This document shows, piece after piece, positions 1 through 6,059 of a stretch of 7,904 bases of DNA. How positions within the stretch are numbered: position 1 is the stretch's first letter; each line of letters opens with the position of its first letter. The notes under the pieces were generated by a model. That model did no database searches and was not told where the DNA came from. It saw only the letters and a program-made list of their open reading frames with translations. A program made the translations under genes and the position numbers. Source of the stretch: an uncultured Bacillota bacterium (lineage in GTDB: Bacteria > Bacillota_I > Bacilli_A > RF39 > UBA660); contig CAMXBB010000059.1 of assembly GCA_947179265.1 (NCBI GenBank), positions 1 to 7,904 on the forward strand, in the 5' to 3' direction.

Positions 1-766
1 ATACTACATAGGGATTATAAGTATGAAAAATATTATTCTTATCATCATTTAAACTATAAACATCATTTATAAGCTTAAGTTCTTTTGATATAACATAAAT
101 TTTTAATCCATCATCACCATCTGTTGTAAAAGCAAATCCTTCATCAACTTTTACTTCACTACTCAACGAATTTTTAGTTCCTTTTTCAATAACCTCTTTT
201 TTTAAAACATTCCCCTTAGAATTAATCTTTATTACCATATTATCATTCAAACTATTAGTTGTTCCAACAGCAAATATATAATAATCATCATTTACTTTTT
301 CGATTTTTTTAATTCTAAGAACATCATATCCACTTTTATCTAACTTACTAATCCATTTAAGTTTTCCTTTAGTATCAACAATTGAAATATATGGAGTATC
401 ACTAAATGGTCCACTATATATAACAAAATTATTATCAATATAATCGACAGTAGTATTAGATAATATTATACCTTCTTTATAATAATCACTTACAAATTTA
501 TATTCCACTTTGGTATCTTGAATTTCTTTTTTAGTTAAGTCATTAGGATCATATTTAGCACTCTCAAAATCGTATATTTCTAAACTCAATCTTTCTTCTG
601 ATGGAGCATCTGGTAAAATTAATCCTTTATCATCGTTATAAAATAAAACCACAAATAATATAAGTAGCATTACAATAAGTAACAATATAGCTATCGAAAT
701 AGGCAAATATTCTTTTTTTAATAATCGATTAATCTTTGCTTTATCTTTTTTCTTAACCGGTTTCAT
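1..766 (-). CDS. Membrane-anchored protein with propeller-like ectodomain, 3' end off the window
   Basis: The frame is open from an ATG at 766 to the left edge, giving 255 codons with no stop. I do not recognise the gene. The N-terminus is short, cytoplasmic and lysine-rich (MKPVKKKDKAK), followed by one hydrophobic segment at about residues 21-43 and then an outward-facing domain. That domain alternates short beta-strand stretches with turns such as DTKGKLKWISKLD (about 120-135) and NSKGNVLKKEVIEKG (about 170-185). This spacing is typical of PQQ-like or other beta-propeller blades, so an extracellular propeller is inferred; no catalytic motif is visible. The start is supported by an AGAGG Shine-Dalgarno site (773-777, 6-nt spacing). 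The ATG overlaps the stop of the upstream gene in a TAATG, so the two are translationally coupled and probably share the promoter at 1534-1563. The fold assignment is tentative; that the gene is real is much safer. Confidence 0.8.
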   Translation of the reverse strand, partial: MKPVKKKDKAKINRLLKKEYLPISIAILLLIVMLLILFVVLFYNDDKGLILPDAPSEERLSLEIYDFESAKYDPNDLTKKEIQDTKVEYKFVSDYYKEGIILSNTTVDYIDNNFVIYSGPFSDTPYISIVDTKGKLKWISKLDKSGYDVLRIKKIEKVNDDYYIFAVGTTNSLNDNMVIKINSKGNVLKKEVIEKGTKNSLSSEVKVDEGFAFTTDGDDGLKIYVISKELKLINDVYSLNDDKNNIFHTYNPYVV

Positions 767-1491
767 TAAAGACCTCTTCTCTTAAGATCTCGCAATAATA
801 CTGCTATTACAATCAAATCAATAATAATTCCTACTGACAATCCAGCAATAAGATATTTCTTTATTTCAAATATCTTCTTTTCACGTTCTGTTTGTTTCTC
901 TTCTAGTTCACATGATGGACAATAAGCTGTTGTAGTTGTTGTAAGACTATCTCTTTTCTTTTCGATTTTTGCTTGAATCTCATTATCAGTTAAACCAAAA
1001 TCACGGTCCACCCATTCTTGGCAATAGAAATAATCAGCAACTTCTTTATACTTGCAATAGCTCATATTATAGTGTTTATTCTTCTTTGGCTTTATCAAAG
1101 TAAAAACACTTATATTATCAGTACATCCTGCAACATTAGTTCTAACACTAAATTTATATTTTATAATAGAATCATTTTTATCAATTGTAAAAGTATAAGA
1201 CTGATCCTTAGTCATTGAAGGATAAATCATAAAACTATCCTTCATTCCATAGTAACTTCCTTCAGGTTTAACTACGATATAAAACTCATCAGTTAAATTA
1301 TATACCGTAATATTTATTACATCTTCTCCATTAACTTTTGCCACTTCAGTTTTAGCAGTTATATTAGCGGCACTTTTTATTAATCTTGCTTTGGTTTTGT
1401 AATCACATGCTGCACTATCAGCATATACATGCATATCAAAGAAAAATAAACCTAATATCAAAAAGAAGATACCATAACCATATTTTTTCAC
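766..1491 (-). CDS. Secreted type I membrane protein, cysteine-containing, unknown function
   Basis: This is a 241-residue protein starting at GTG (1489-1491) with a GGTGG Shine-Dalgarno site (1498-1502) 6 nt upstream; the nearby upstream ATG is in another frame. Residues 1-24 form a signal peptide (lysines, a hydrophobic run, then VYADSA as a likely cleavage region). An extracellular region of about 185 residues follows, then one membrane helix at about 213-233 and a short basic tail (RDLKRRGL), i.e. type I topology. Cysteines at 29, 123, 146 and 157 could form disulfides. A run of five threonines (184-188) precedes a CPSC motif (191-194) and a charged juxtamembrane stretch. There is no LPXTG motif, lipobox or catalytic motif. 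The stop overlaps the start of the next gene, which suggests the two products act together at the cell surface. The layout resembles hypothetical proteins I recall from uncultured Firmicutes, but no function can be assigned. Confidence 0.82.
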   Translation of the reverse strand: MKKYGYGIFFLILGLFFFDMHVYADSAACDYKTKARLIKSAANITAKTEVAKVNGEDVINITVYNLTDEFYIVVKPEGSYYGMKDSFMIYPSMTKDQSYTFTIDKNDSIIKYKFSVRTNVAGCTDNISVFTLIKPKKNKHYNMSYCKYKEVADYFYCQEWVDRDFGLTDNEIQAKIEKKRDSLTTTTTAYCPSCELEEKQTEREKKIFEIKKYLIAGLSVGIIIDLIVIAVLLRDLKRRGL

Positions 1492-1533
1492 AATATCCCA
1501 CCAACATGCTTTCTTTTGCTTATTCTTTACTCA

Positions 1534-1563
1534 ATTATATCAAAGAACCAATGTATAGTACAA
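1534..1563 (-). promoter_or_regulatory. Promoter of the two membrane-protein genes
   Basis: On the minus strand a perfect TATAAT -10 (1534-1539) is preceded by TTGTAC (1558-1563) across an 18-bp spacer; the -35 is weak. Transcription would start near 1527, giving a leader of about 35 nt before the GTG start at 1491. The -35 lies just beyond the T-run of the upstream terminator, so this operon can be transcribed independently of the RNA gene. Confidence 0.6.
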
Positions 1564-1572
1564 TATTTTTGC

Positions 1573-1605
1573 ACAAAAAAAATATATAGCTGACAACTAT
1601 ATATT
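1573..1605 (-). terminator. Intrinsic terminator of the RNA gene
   Basis: A perfect 9-bp inverted repeat (AATATATAG at 1581-1589, CTATATATT at 1597-1605) with a 7-nt loop is followed on the minus strand by eight consecutive T (1575-1582, partly in the stem). The plus strand has no T-run after the hairpin, so termination is of minus-strand transcripts coming from 1957. The stem is all A/T except one pair, so efficiency may be modest. Confidence 0.7.
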
Positions 1606-1957
1606 CCCTAGTTTTTGAGATCAACCACCGCCGTTAAATGTCAGTTTAACAGCCACAGTTGCTTACCATATAAATTGAGTTTCCTTTCTCTTGTGCGCAC
1701 AAACTTAGTACTGATAAGACCAATAATAGGCATCTAGGCAAGCGCATACGTTAGTGTCGAACATCCCATCCAACGAATAACATACACAATACTGAACTAA
1801 TCATGTATTAATTAACATCTATATTAATGATATGACAATATTAGCCATTATAATATAGAGTATTAATACAATAAAAGATTTGATATAATGAACACTCTGT
1901 TTGGATAGAACGTTCTTTTATATTTAATCAGTTGCTCAGTAGTTTTCCCTACTAAGT
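1573..1957 (-). ncRNA. Candidate structured non-coding RNA of about 380 nt, class not recognised
   Basis: The stretch 1573-1957 has no credible protein frame but carries the parts of an RNA gene on the minus strand: a near-consensus promoter (1964-1992), an expected 5' end near 1957, and an intrinsic terminator (1573-1605). I found these helices by hand (plus-strand coordinates). (1) 5' hairpin, 1949-1956 with 1935-1942, 8 bp including one G-U, loop GGAAAA. (2) Long-range helix, 1901-1915 with 1759-1773, 15 continuous pairs including three G-U. (3) 1891-1898 with 1857-1864, 8 bp. (4) A hairpin pairing about 1846-1859 with about 1815-1826, with a small bulge, competing with helix 3 for a few bases. 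(5) 3' hairpin, 1655-1661 with 1622-1628 and 1645-1653 with 1630-1638, 16 pairs broken by one G-G mismatch. The 1620-1775 part is visibly less AT-rich than its surroundings. I see no signature of RNase P RNA, tmRNA, 6S, SRP RNA or T-box. An alternative is a long regulatory leader with an attenuator ahead of the gene at 1491. Confidence 0.65.
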
Positions 1958-1963
1958 GATTTA

Positions 1964-1992
1964 AGTATACATTTTAATAATATGATTGTCAA
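1964..1992 (-). promoter_or_regulatory. Strong promoter of the RNA gene
   Basis: On the minus strand a perfect -35 TTGACA (1987-1992) is separated by exactly 17 bp from a -10 TATACT (1964-1969). The sequence upstream of the -35 (about 1993-2030) is rich in A and T tracts, as in an UP element. It is the closest match to the sigma-A consensus in the window. No ATG with a ribosome site follows it, which points to a stable RNA product. Confidence 0.75.
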
Positions 1993-2001
1993 TACTTTTT
2001 T

Positions 2002-2028
2002 TACAAATTTATTTTTTTATACAAATTT
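2002..2028. repeat. Tandem TACAAATTT repeat between divergent promoters
   Basis: The 9-mer TACAAATTT occurs at 2002-2010 and again at 2020-2028, 18 bp apart start to start, separated by a T-rich spacer. It sits just upstream of the RNA gene -35 (1987-1992) and about 75 bp upstream of the plus-strand promoter. It could be a paired operator or part of an AT-rich UP element; in sequence this AT-rich, chance is also possible. The remainder of 2030-2100 shows nothing I can assign. Confidence 0.3.
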
Positions 2029-2101
2029 TACACCAAAACATTACATTTTTTTTAGCACTATTTTCCTCTCTAATTACTATATTTATATTATAAGATTTCT
2101 A

Positions 2102-2151
2102 TTTACAAAGAAATTCATCTTTGTTATAATTTAACATAGAGAATAGAGAGG
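2102..2151 (+). promoter_or_regulatory. Promoter and ribosome site of the coiled-coil acidic protein
   Basis: TTTACA (2102-2107), a 17-bp spacer and TATAAT (2125-2130) form a near-consensus promoter, with an extended -10 TG one base upstream (TGT at 2122-2124). Transcription should start near 2137. A strong Shine-Dalgarno AGAGAGG lies at 2145-2151, 7 nt before the ATG at 2159, so the leader is only about 20 nt. The gene is expected to be well expressed. Confidence 0.8.
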
Positions 2152-2158
2152 TATCTAT

Positions 2159-3424
2159 ATGGATAATATAATAAACGAAACGAATGAGCGTCTTCAAAGT
2201 ATCATTAATAATTTACAAACTATAGGTCGTGAATACGAAGAAAAGCTTAATAGAAACACTGAACTAATCGAGAGCGAAAGAGAAAAAGCTAATACATACA
2301 AAAATGATTTTGCTAAAGCAGAAGCTAAAATAAATAAAATGAATGCTGATATCGTTGGATTCGAAAACGATTATAATCATCTAGTTGAAAAATTTAAAGA
2401 TGATGAATTATCAAGTATCCTAATAGCAGCTAATCGTGAAATCTCTGCTAAGATCGATGAAAGAAAGAAAAAGATTTTAAAAGATCAAATAGCAATGAAT
2501 AGTTTAGTTCAAAAAGCTGAAAGCGTAAAAACAAAGTTAGTTAAATTATATGCCGAGAAAAAAGTTTTGGAATATTGTTATCAACAAATAGTAGATGCCT
2601 ATGATTACTACTCTACTGAATTAGGTAAGATAATCAATTATTCTAATGCACATAGAGATTACTTATGTGAATGTTACGAAGAAAAAGATGATGACTCAGA
2701 AGCAACAAATACTGAAGTAAAAAAAACAGTTGATACTTTTGATACTACAGATATTCCTATAGTATCAAAAGCAAACGAACCAACACATATAACAATCGAT
2801 AGTAACTACGATGACGTCTTAGCTGATGATTATTCAGAAATAAACATGGATGGTATCGAAGATGTCTTAGATAATCCAGTTGGACTTGATGATTTAGAAA
2901 CTATTTCATTAGATGAAACAACTGATGATGAAATCTATGAAGAAGAAAATGATGATAACGATGATGAGACAGCTACTGAAGAAGATGTTACTGAAGACAT
3001 CATTGAAGAACCAATCGAATCTGAAGATTTAGATAAGTCTGAAGAAATTGAAGAAACTGATAAAACTAACGATAACGAAGATATTGAATTTGATGATATA
3101 GAAATAGTAATTGACGATGATGATGAAGAAACTGATGATACTCCATCAGAAGAAACCGTTATAACTGTTGAGACTGATAGTGATGATGACTTTATCTATT
3201 TAGATAATCTAGAATTAGATGAAGACGATAATGAAGGTACTGAAAAAGTCCAAGAGACTAGCTATGATTCAAATGAAATCAAAGAAGTTCTTGATGCAAC
3301 TGCTAAAGAATTAGAAGAAATAATAGAAACTGATGATAGCAAAGATGAACTTCTAAACTACCTAGAAATATCTGATGAGGATTTGGAAAAATTAATAAAT
3401 CAAAACGATGATTTGGAAGATTAA
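2159..3424 (+). CDS. Coiled-coil protein with a highly acidic C-terminal half, unknown function
   Basis: This is a 421-residue protein with no signal peptide or membrane segment, so cytoplasmic. I do not recognise the family. Residues 1 to about 165 are helical and charged with heptad-like spacing, including a K/E-rich stretch at about 25-65 and a basic patch (DERKKKILKDQ, 100-110), consistent with a long coiled coil. Cysteines lie at 140, 170 and 172. From about 175 the sequence becomes low-complexity and acidic: in residues 251-360 I count 58 Asp/Glu and 2 Lys. Short hydrophobic islands interrupt the acid, for example IEIVI (314-318), VITV (334-337) and FIYLDNLEL (345-353), which could be binding motifs. 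The last 50 residues look helical again (IKEVLDATAKELEEII, then YLEISDEDLEKLI). The start is fixed by a strong Shine-Dalgarno site. It is transcribed alone and ends at a bidirectional terminator. A scaffold or a chaperone/DNA-mimic-like role is possible but unproven. Confidence 0.88.
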   Translation: MDNIINETNERLQSIINNLQTIGREYEEKLNRNTELIESEREKANTYKNDFAKAEAKINKMNADIVGFENDYNHLVEKFKDDELSSILIAANREISAKIDERKKKILKDQIAMNSLVQKAESVKTKLVKLYAEKKVLEYCYQQIVDAYDYYSTELGKIINYSNAHRDYLCECYEEKDDDSEATNTEVKKTVDTFDTTDIPIVSKANEPTHITIDSNYDDVLADDYSEINMDGIEDVLDNPVGLDDLETISLDETTDDEIYEEENDDNDDETATEEDVTEDIIEEPIESEDLDKSEEIEETDKTNDNEDIEFDDIEIVIDDDDEETDDTPSEETVITVETDSDDDFIYLDNLELDEDDNEGTEKVQETSYDSNEIKEVLDATAKELEEIIETDDSKDELLNYLEISDEDLEKLINQNDDLED

Positions 3425-3454
3425 AAAAGATGATATGAAAACATATCATCTTTT
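3425..3454. terminator. Bidirectional terminator filling the gap between convergent genes
   Basis: A 13-bp perfect stem (3425-3437 with 3442-3454) with an AAAA loop in plus-strand orientation occupies the whole 30-bp gap between two convergent stop codons (TAA ending at 3424; TAG of nadK at 3455-3457). Plus-strand reading ends in TTTT, and minus-strand reading ends in a run of six T formed with bases of the opposite gene's stop region. It therefore serves both the acidic protein gene and nadK. Confidence 0.88.
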
Positions 3455-4243
3455 CTAATGTAAAAATTTATCATTTATAATGTTTGTATAATCATAATCG
3501 TTCATTCTTATACAATTCAATAGATCAGTACTATTTTCTATTTCAACATATAATACATTTCTAAATGAATGATTTACTCCATCTACTAATAAAAGAATAT
3601 CGGTTGTTCTATTAGATGGAGTTAATTTTATTTTACGATTTTGAGGAATTAATATAGAATTGATTATTGTATGATACACATTATTATTTATTGGTGCTAT
3701 TGGAGTTAATTGCAAAGAATGAATTCCATCATATATTATTGCGGCACCTAAATTCTTATTGTAAGCTGTTGATCCAACTTGAGTAGCTATTAAAAGACCA
3801 TCACCAACAAATTTCTCTAAATAAGTATTATTTATCGTAACATCTAGATATACTGTTGATAAATTCATATCTCTTACTACAGCTTCATTTAAACATTTGA
3901 AATAGTATACTTCATCCTTTGTAACTACTTTAATATTTTCAAAACTTACCTTCTCTATACGATATTTATCATGTTTCAAATTATCAATAAAACTACTTAG
4001 TTCAGTTGGTTTAATCTCTTGTAAGAAACCCAATGTACCATTGTTAACACCAATATAATTAATATCAGTATTAAAATCGTTTTCAGCAACCATGTGTAGA
4101 AATGATCCATCTCCACCAATTGCTACAGCTAAGTCTGGATTCTCATCTACAATCTCAAAGCCATTACTTTTAAGTTCACTTTTTAAAATGTCTGCTATAA
4201 AAAGTGAATCACTATTCTTATTTGGAAATAATTTAATCTTCAT
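3455..4243 (-). CDS. nadK: NAD kinase
   Basis: ATP- or polyphosphate-dependent NAD kinase, which phosphorylates NAD+ to NADP+ in the cytoplasm and is the only usual source of NADP. The chosen start gives 262 residues, close to Bacillus-type NadK. Family motifs appear in order: GGDGS at 43-47 (Asp45 is the expected catalytic Asp), NNGTLGFLQE at 67-76, the NE pair at 119-120 (NEAVVRD) for NAD binding, GDGLLIATQVGSTAY at 147-161, and LVDG at 219-222. The usual TPTGSTAY reads TQVGSTAY here, a mild variant. An in-frame GTG at 4276 would add 11 residues; the ATG at 4243 is preferred because MKIKLF matches the normal NadK N-terminus. This ATG overlaps the end of the methyltransferase gene by 11 bp and has only a weak ribosome site, so translation is probably coupled. 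It is the second gene of the operon driven from 5149-5177. Confidence 0.95.
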   Translation of the reverse strand: MKIKLFPNKNSDSLFIADILKSELKSNGFEIVDENPDLAVAIGGDGSFLHMVAENDFNTDINYIGVNNGTLGFLQEIKPTELSSFIDNLKHDKYRIEKVSFENIKVVTKDEVYYFKCLNEAVVRDMNLSTVYLDVTINNTYLEKFVGDGLLIATQVGSTAYNKNLGAAIIYDGIHSLQLTPIAPINNNVYHTIINSILIPQNRKIKLTPSNRTTDILLLVDGVNHSFRNVLYVEIENSTDLLNCIRMNDYDYTNIINDKFLH

Positions 4244-5114
4244 ATTTATCTTTTTCCCATCTAGCAAATATTCCACAAGGTAATATCAAATCACTGTTTT
4301 TCATTGGAATACCAACTTCATCACTACATATATACCCTTTATATTCCTTATTTACGGTCATCTTTAAGATATCTGCTAAGACATTCATCGAAAGACCTGT
4401 AGTATATGAATTAATTAGAAACATTAATGGATCATCACTAAGTAATTCAGTACATAATTTTACTAGATTAAAAAGGTCAGTTTCGATATTCCATATCTCT
4501 TTATTAGCTCCTCTACCAAATGATGGGGGATCCATGATAATCATATCATATTTATTTCCCCTTCTTATCTCACGTTCAACAAATTTAACAACATCGTCAA
4601 CAATAAACCTAATAGGTCTTGACTCCAAATTAGACGAATGAACATTTTCCTTCGCCCAATCGACCATACCACGTGATGAATCGACATGAACAACACTTGC
4701 TCCAGCAGATAAGGCGGCTACACTAGCTCCCCCAGTGTATGCAAATAGATTTAGCACCTTTACTTCTCTACCAGCATTTTTTATCTTTTCTCTAATGATA
4801 TTCCAATTATAAGCTTGTTCTGGAAACAATCCTGTATGTTTAAATCCCATTAACTTTAGATTGAATGTTAAATCTTGCCATTTGATTGTCCAACTAGTCG
4901 GCATACTCTTATTATAGATATGCCACTCCCCTCCTCCAGAAGAACTCCTTCGATATTTAGCATCAGCACTATCCCAAAGACTTTCTCTTGATTTTTCGGT
5001 CCATATTATTTGTGGATCTGGTCTTGATAAAATTACTTCATTCCATCTTTCCAACTTTAATCCACTGGCCATATCTAATATTTCATATTCTTTAAAGTCA
5101 TTTATTATTTTCAC
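4233..5114 (-). CDS. Class I SAM-dependent rRNA methyltransferase (COG1092 / RlmI-like, no PUA domain)
   Basis: A 293-residue SAM-dependent methyltransferase; relatives methylate 23S rRNA cytosine (RlmI), but the exact target of this short family is not known to me. Numbering here is from the GTG at 5114. The N-terminal region carries family signatures: LERW, RPDPQIIW, RSSSGGGEW (about 56-64) and GFKHTGLFPEQAYNW (about 90-104), which precede the Rossmann core. Motif I is VLNLFAYTGGAS (about 120-131), the acidic ribose-binding residue is in HVDSSRGMVDWAKEN (about 143-157), and motif IV is DPPSFGRG (about 195-202). An N-terminal PUA domain is absent. The start is a GTG: 5114 is chosen because GGTGAT lies 4 nt before it and matches the anti-Shine-Dalgarno, while the in-frame GTG at 5123 falls within that site. 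It is the first gene of an operon with nadK, whose start it overlaps. Confidence 0.9.
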   Translation of the reverse strand: MKIINDFKEYEILDMASGLKLERWNEVILSRPDPQIIWTEKSRESLWDSADAKYRRSSSGGGEWHIYNKSMPTSWTIKWQDLTFNLKLMGFKHTGLFPEQAYNWNIIREKIKNAGREVKVLNLFAYTGGASVAALSAGASVVHVDSSRGMVDWAKENVHSSNLESRPIRFIVDDVVKFVEREIRRGNKYDMIIMDPPSFGRGANKEIWNIETDLFNLVKLCTELLSDDPLMFLINSYTTGLSMNVLADILKMTVNKEYKGYICSDEVGIPMKNSDLILPCGIFARWEKDKYED

Positions 5115-5148
5115 ATATATCACCCATTTAAAAACTTATTACAAATTA

Positions 5149-5177
5149 ATAGTACTTTAAGGAATAATAAAAGTCAA
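5149..5177 (-). promoter_or_regulatory. Promoter of the methyltransferase-nadK operon
   Basis: On the minus strand TTGACT (5172-5177) and TACTAT (5149-5154) are separated by 17 bp. The start of transcription would be near 5142, about 28 nt before the GTG at 5114. It is back-to-back with the SPFH promoter, the two -35 elements being only 6 bp apart (5178-5183), so the polymerases could compete. Confidence 0.65.
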
Positions 5178-5183
5178 TATTAG

Positions 5184-5226
5184 TTGAATTATACATTGGA
5201 TAAGTATACAATAATAGTGAAAGGAG
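5184..5226 (+). promoter_or_regulatory. Promoter and ribosome site of the SPFH gene
   Basis: TTGAAT (5184-5189), a 17-bp spacer and TACAAT (5207-5212) form a good sigma-A promoter. AAAGGAG (5220-5226) is a strong Shine-Dalgarno site 7 nt before the ATG at 5234. The leader is very short, leaving little room for RNA regulation. Confidence 0.7.
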
Positions 5227-5233
5227 TTATATA

Positions 5234-6010
5234 ATGGAAGGATTATTTGTATTTATTATCATCATCGTTATTTGTGTTTTATTAGGTTCAATAAAACAAA
5301 TAAATGAATATGAAAGAGGTATATTATTTCAATATGGTAAATTCAAGAAAATTATGAAACCAGGATGGAATATTGTATTACCTATCATTCAATCATTTAG
5401 AAAAATTGATATAAGAACTAAAGCTGTTGACGTTCCTGAGCAAGATGCTATCACTAAAGATAATGTATCTATTAGAATTAATGCTGTTATATACTATAAG
5501 GTATTTGATGCATCTAAAGCTTTAATAGCAGTTGAAAACTTCTACTATGCAGTATCACAACTTGCACAAACAACTATGCGTAATACAGTTGGTACCGTAT
5601 CTTTAGATGAATTATTAACTGAACGTGAAAAGATTTCTACTGAGATTTGTAATATTATTGATGAAGCTACAGATCCATGGGGAATTAAGGTTGAAAACGT
5701 TGAATTAAAAGACATTAAACTACCTGCTGAGATGCAAAGAGTTCTTGCTAGAGCTGCTGAAGCTGAAAGAGAAAAAATTGCTGTTATCACTAAAGCAATG
5801 GGTGAAAAAGAAGCTGCTGATAACTTAGCTGAAGCTGCAAGAATCATGAGTTCTTCTCCAGGAGCATTACATCTTAGAACTTTAGAAACATTAAATGACT
5901 TATCATCAGACCAATCTAATACGATTATATTTGCTGTTCCAATTGAAGTATTATCTGCCTTTGGAAAAGAAAATATTCCTGAAATGGTAAGTAAGATTAC
6001 AAAGAAATAA
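5234..6010 (+). CDS. Slipin/stomatin-type SPFH-domain membrane protein
   Basis: A 258-residue SPFH (band 7) protein of the bacterial slipin group. These oligomerise on the inner face of the membrane, organise membrane domains, and are often served by a NfeD-type protease. Residues 3-19 are one hydrophobic membrane anchor. The SPFH domain follows with the hallmark series NEYERGILFQYGKF (24-37), KPGWNIVLP (42-50), IDIRTKAVDVPEQDAITKDN (58-77), NAVIYYKV (83-90), LDELLTEREKI (124-134) and DPWGIKVENVELKDIKLP (147-164). Then comes a helical, Ala/Glu-rich region (about 168-205; AEAEREK) and the C-terminal LRTLETLNDLSSDQSNTIIF (214-233), typical of slipins. The match to archaeal PH1511-like stomatins is close throughout, so it looks intact. 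No NfeD partner gene is adjacent. Ribosome site and promoter are strong. A hairpin at its stop separates it from the next gene. Confidence 0.95.
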   Translation: MEGLFVFIIIIVICVLLGSIKQINEYERGILFQYGKFKKIMKPGWNIVLPIIQSFRKIDIRTKAVDVPEQDAITKDNVSIRINAVIYYKVFDASKALIAVENFYYAVSQLAQTTMRNTVGTVSLDELLTEREKISTEICNIIDEATDPWGIKVENVELKDIKLPAEMQRVLARAAEAEREKIAVITKAMGEKEAADNLAEAARIMSSSPGALHLRTLETLNDLSSDQSNTIIFAVPIEVLSAFGKENIPEMVSKITKK

Positions 6011-6030
6011 GTATCGTAAAGATACTTTTT
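6009..6030 (+). terminator. Terminator after the SPFH gene
   Basis: A 7-bp stem (AAGTATC 6009-6015, GATACTT 6021-6027) with a GTAAA loop is followed by TTT, giving a run of five T with the end of the stem. The last two bases of the TAA stop are part of the stem. The hairpin is short and the downstream gene has no clear promoter, so read-through into it is likely. Confidence 0.6.
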
Positions 6031-6059
6031 CTATGATAAAATTTAATCAAGGTGATACT

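Noticed and set aside
1018..1589. Two short plus-strand open frames (1018-1218 and 1386-1589) opposite the 241-residue membrane protein
   Set aside because: They lie antisense to a gene with a signal peptide, membrane helix and ribosome site, have no ribosome site of their own, and their composition is that expected from complementing AT-rich coding DNA.
1573..1957. RNase P RNA, tmRNA, 6S RNA, SRP RNA or T-box leader
   Set aside because: I looked for the conserved RNase P cores (GAGGAAAGTC, ACAGAA), the tmRNA T-arm and tag frame, the SRP GGAAG tetraloop region and the T-box AGGGTGG motif, and found none in the minus strand.
2890..3240. GATGATGAAGAA-like repetition in DNA as a microsatellite or mobile repeat
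   Set aside because: It reflects runs of Asp and Glu codons in one continuous frame with mixed codons; no exact repeat unit persists.
4092..4283. Plus-strand open frame of 63 codons within nadK
   Set aside because: It is a shadow of the conserved GGDGS region of nadK on the other strand, with no promoter or ribosome site.
5545..5847. Minus-strand open frame of 100 codons inside the SPFH gene
   Set aside because: It is a mirror of the Ala/Glu-rich part of the SPFH protein; no ribosome site, and the plus-strand frame is strongly conserved.
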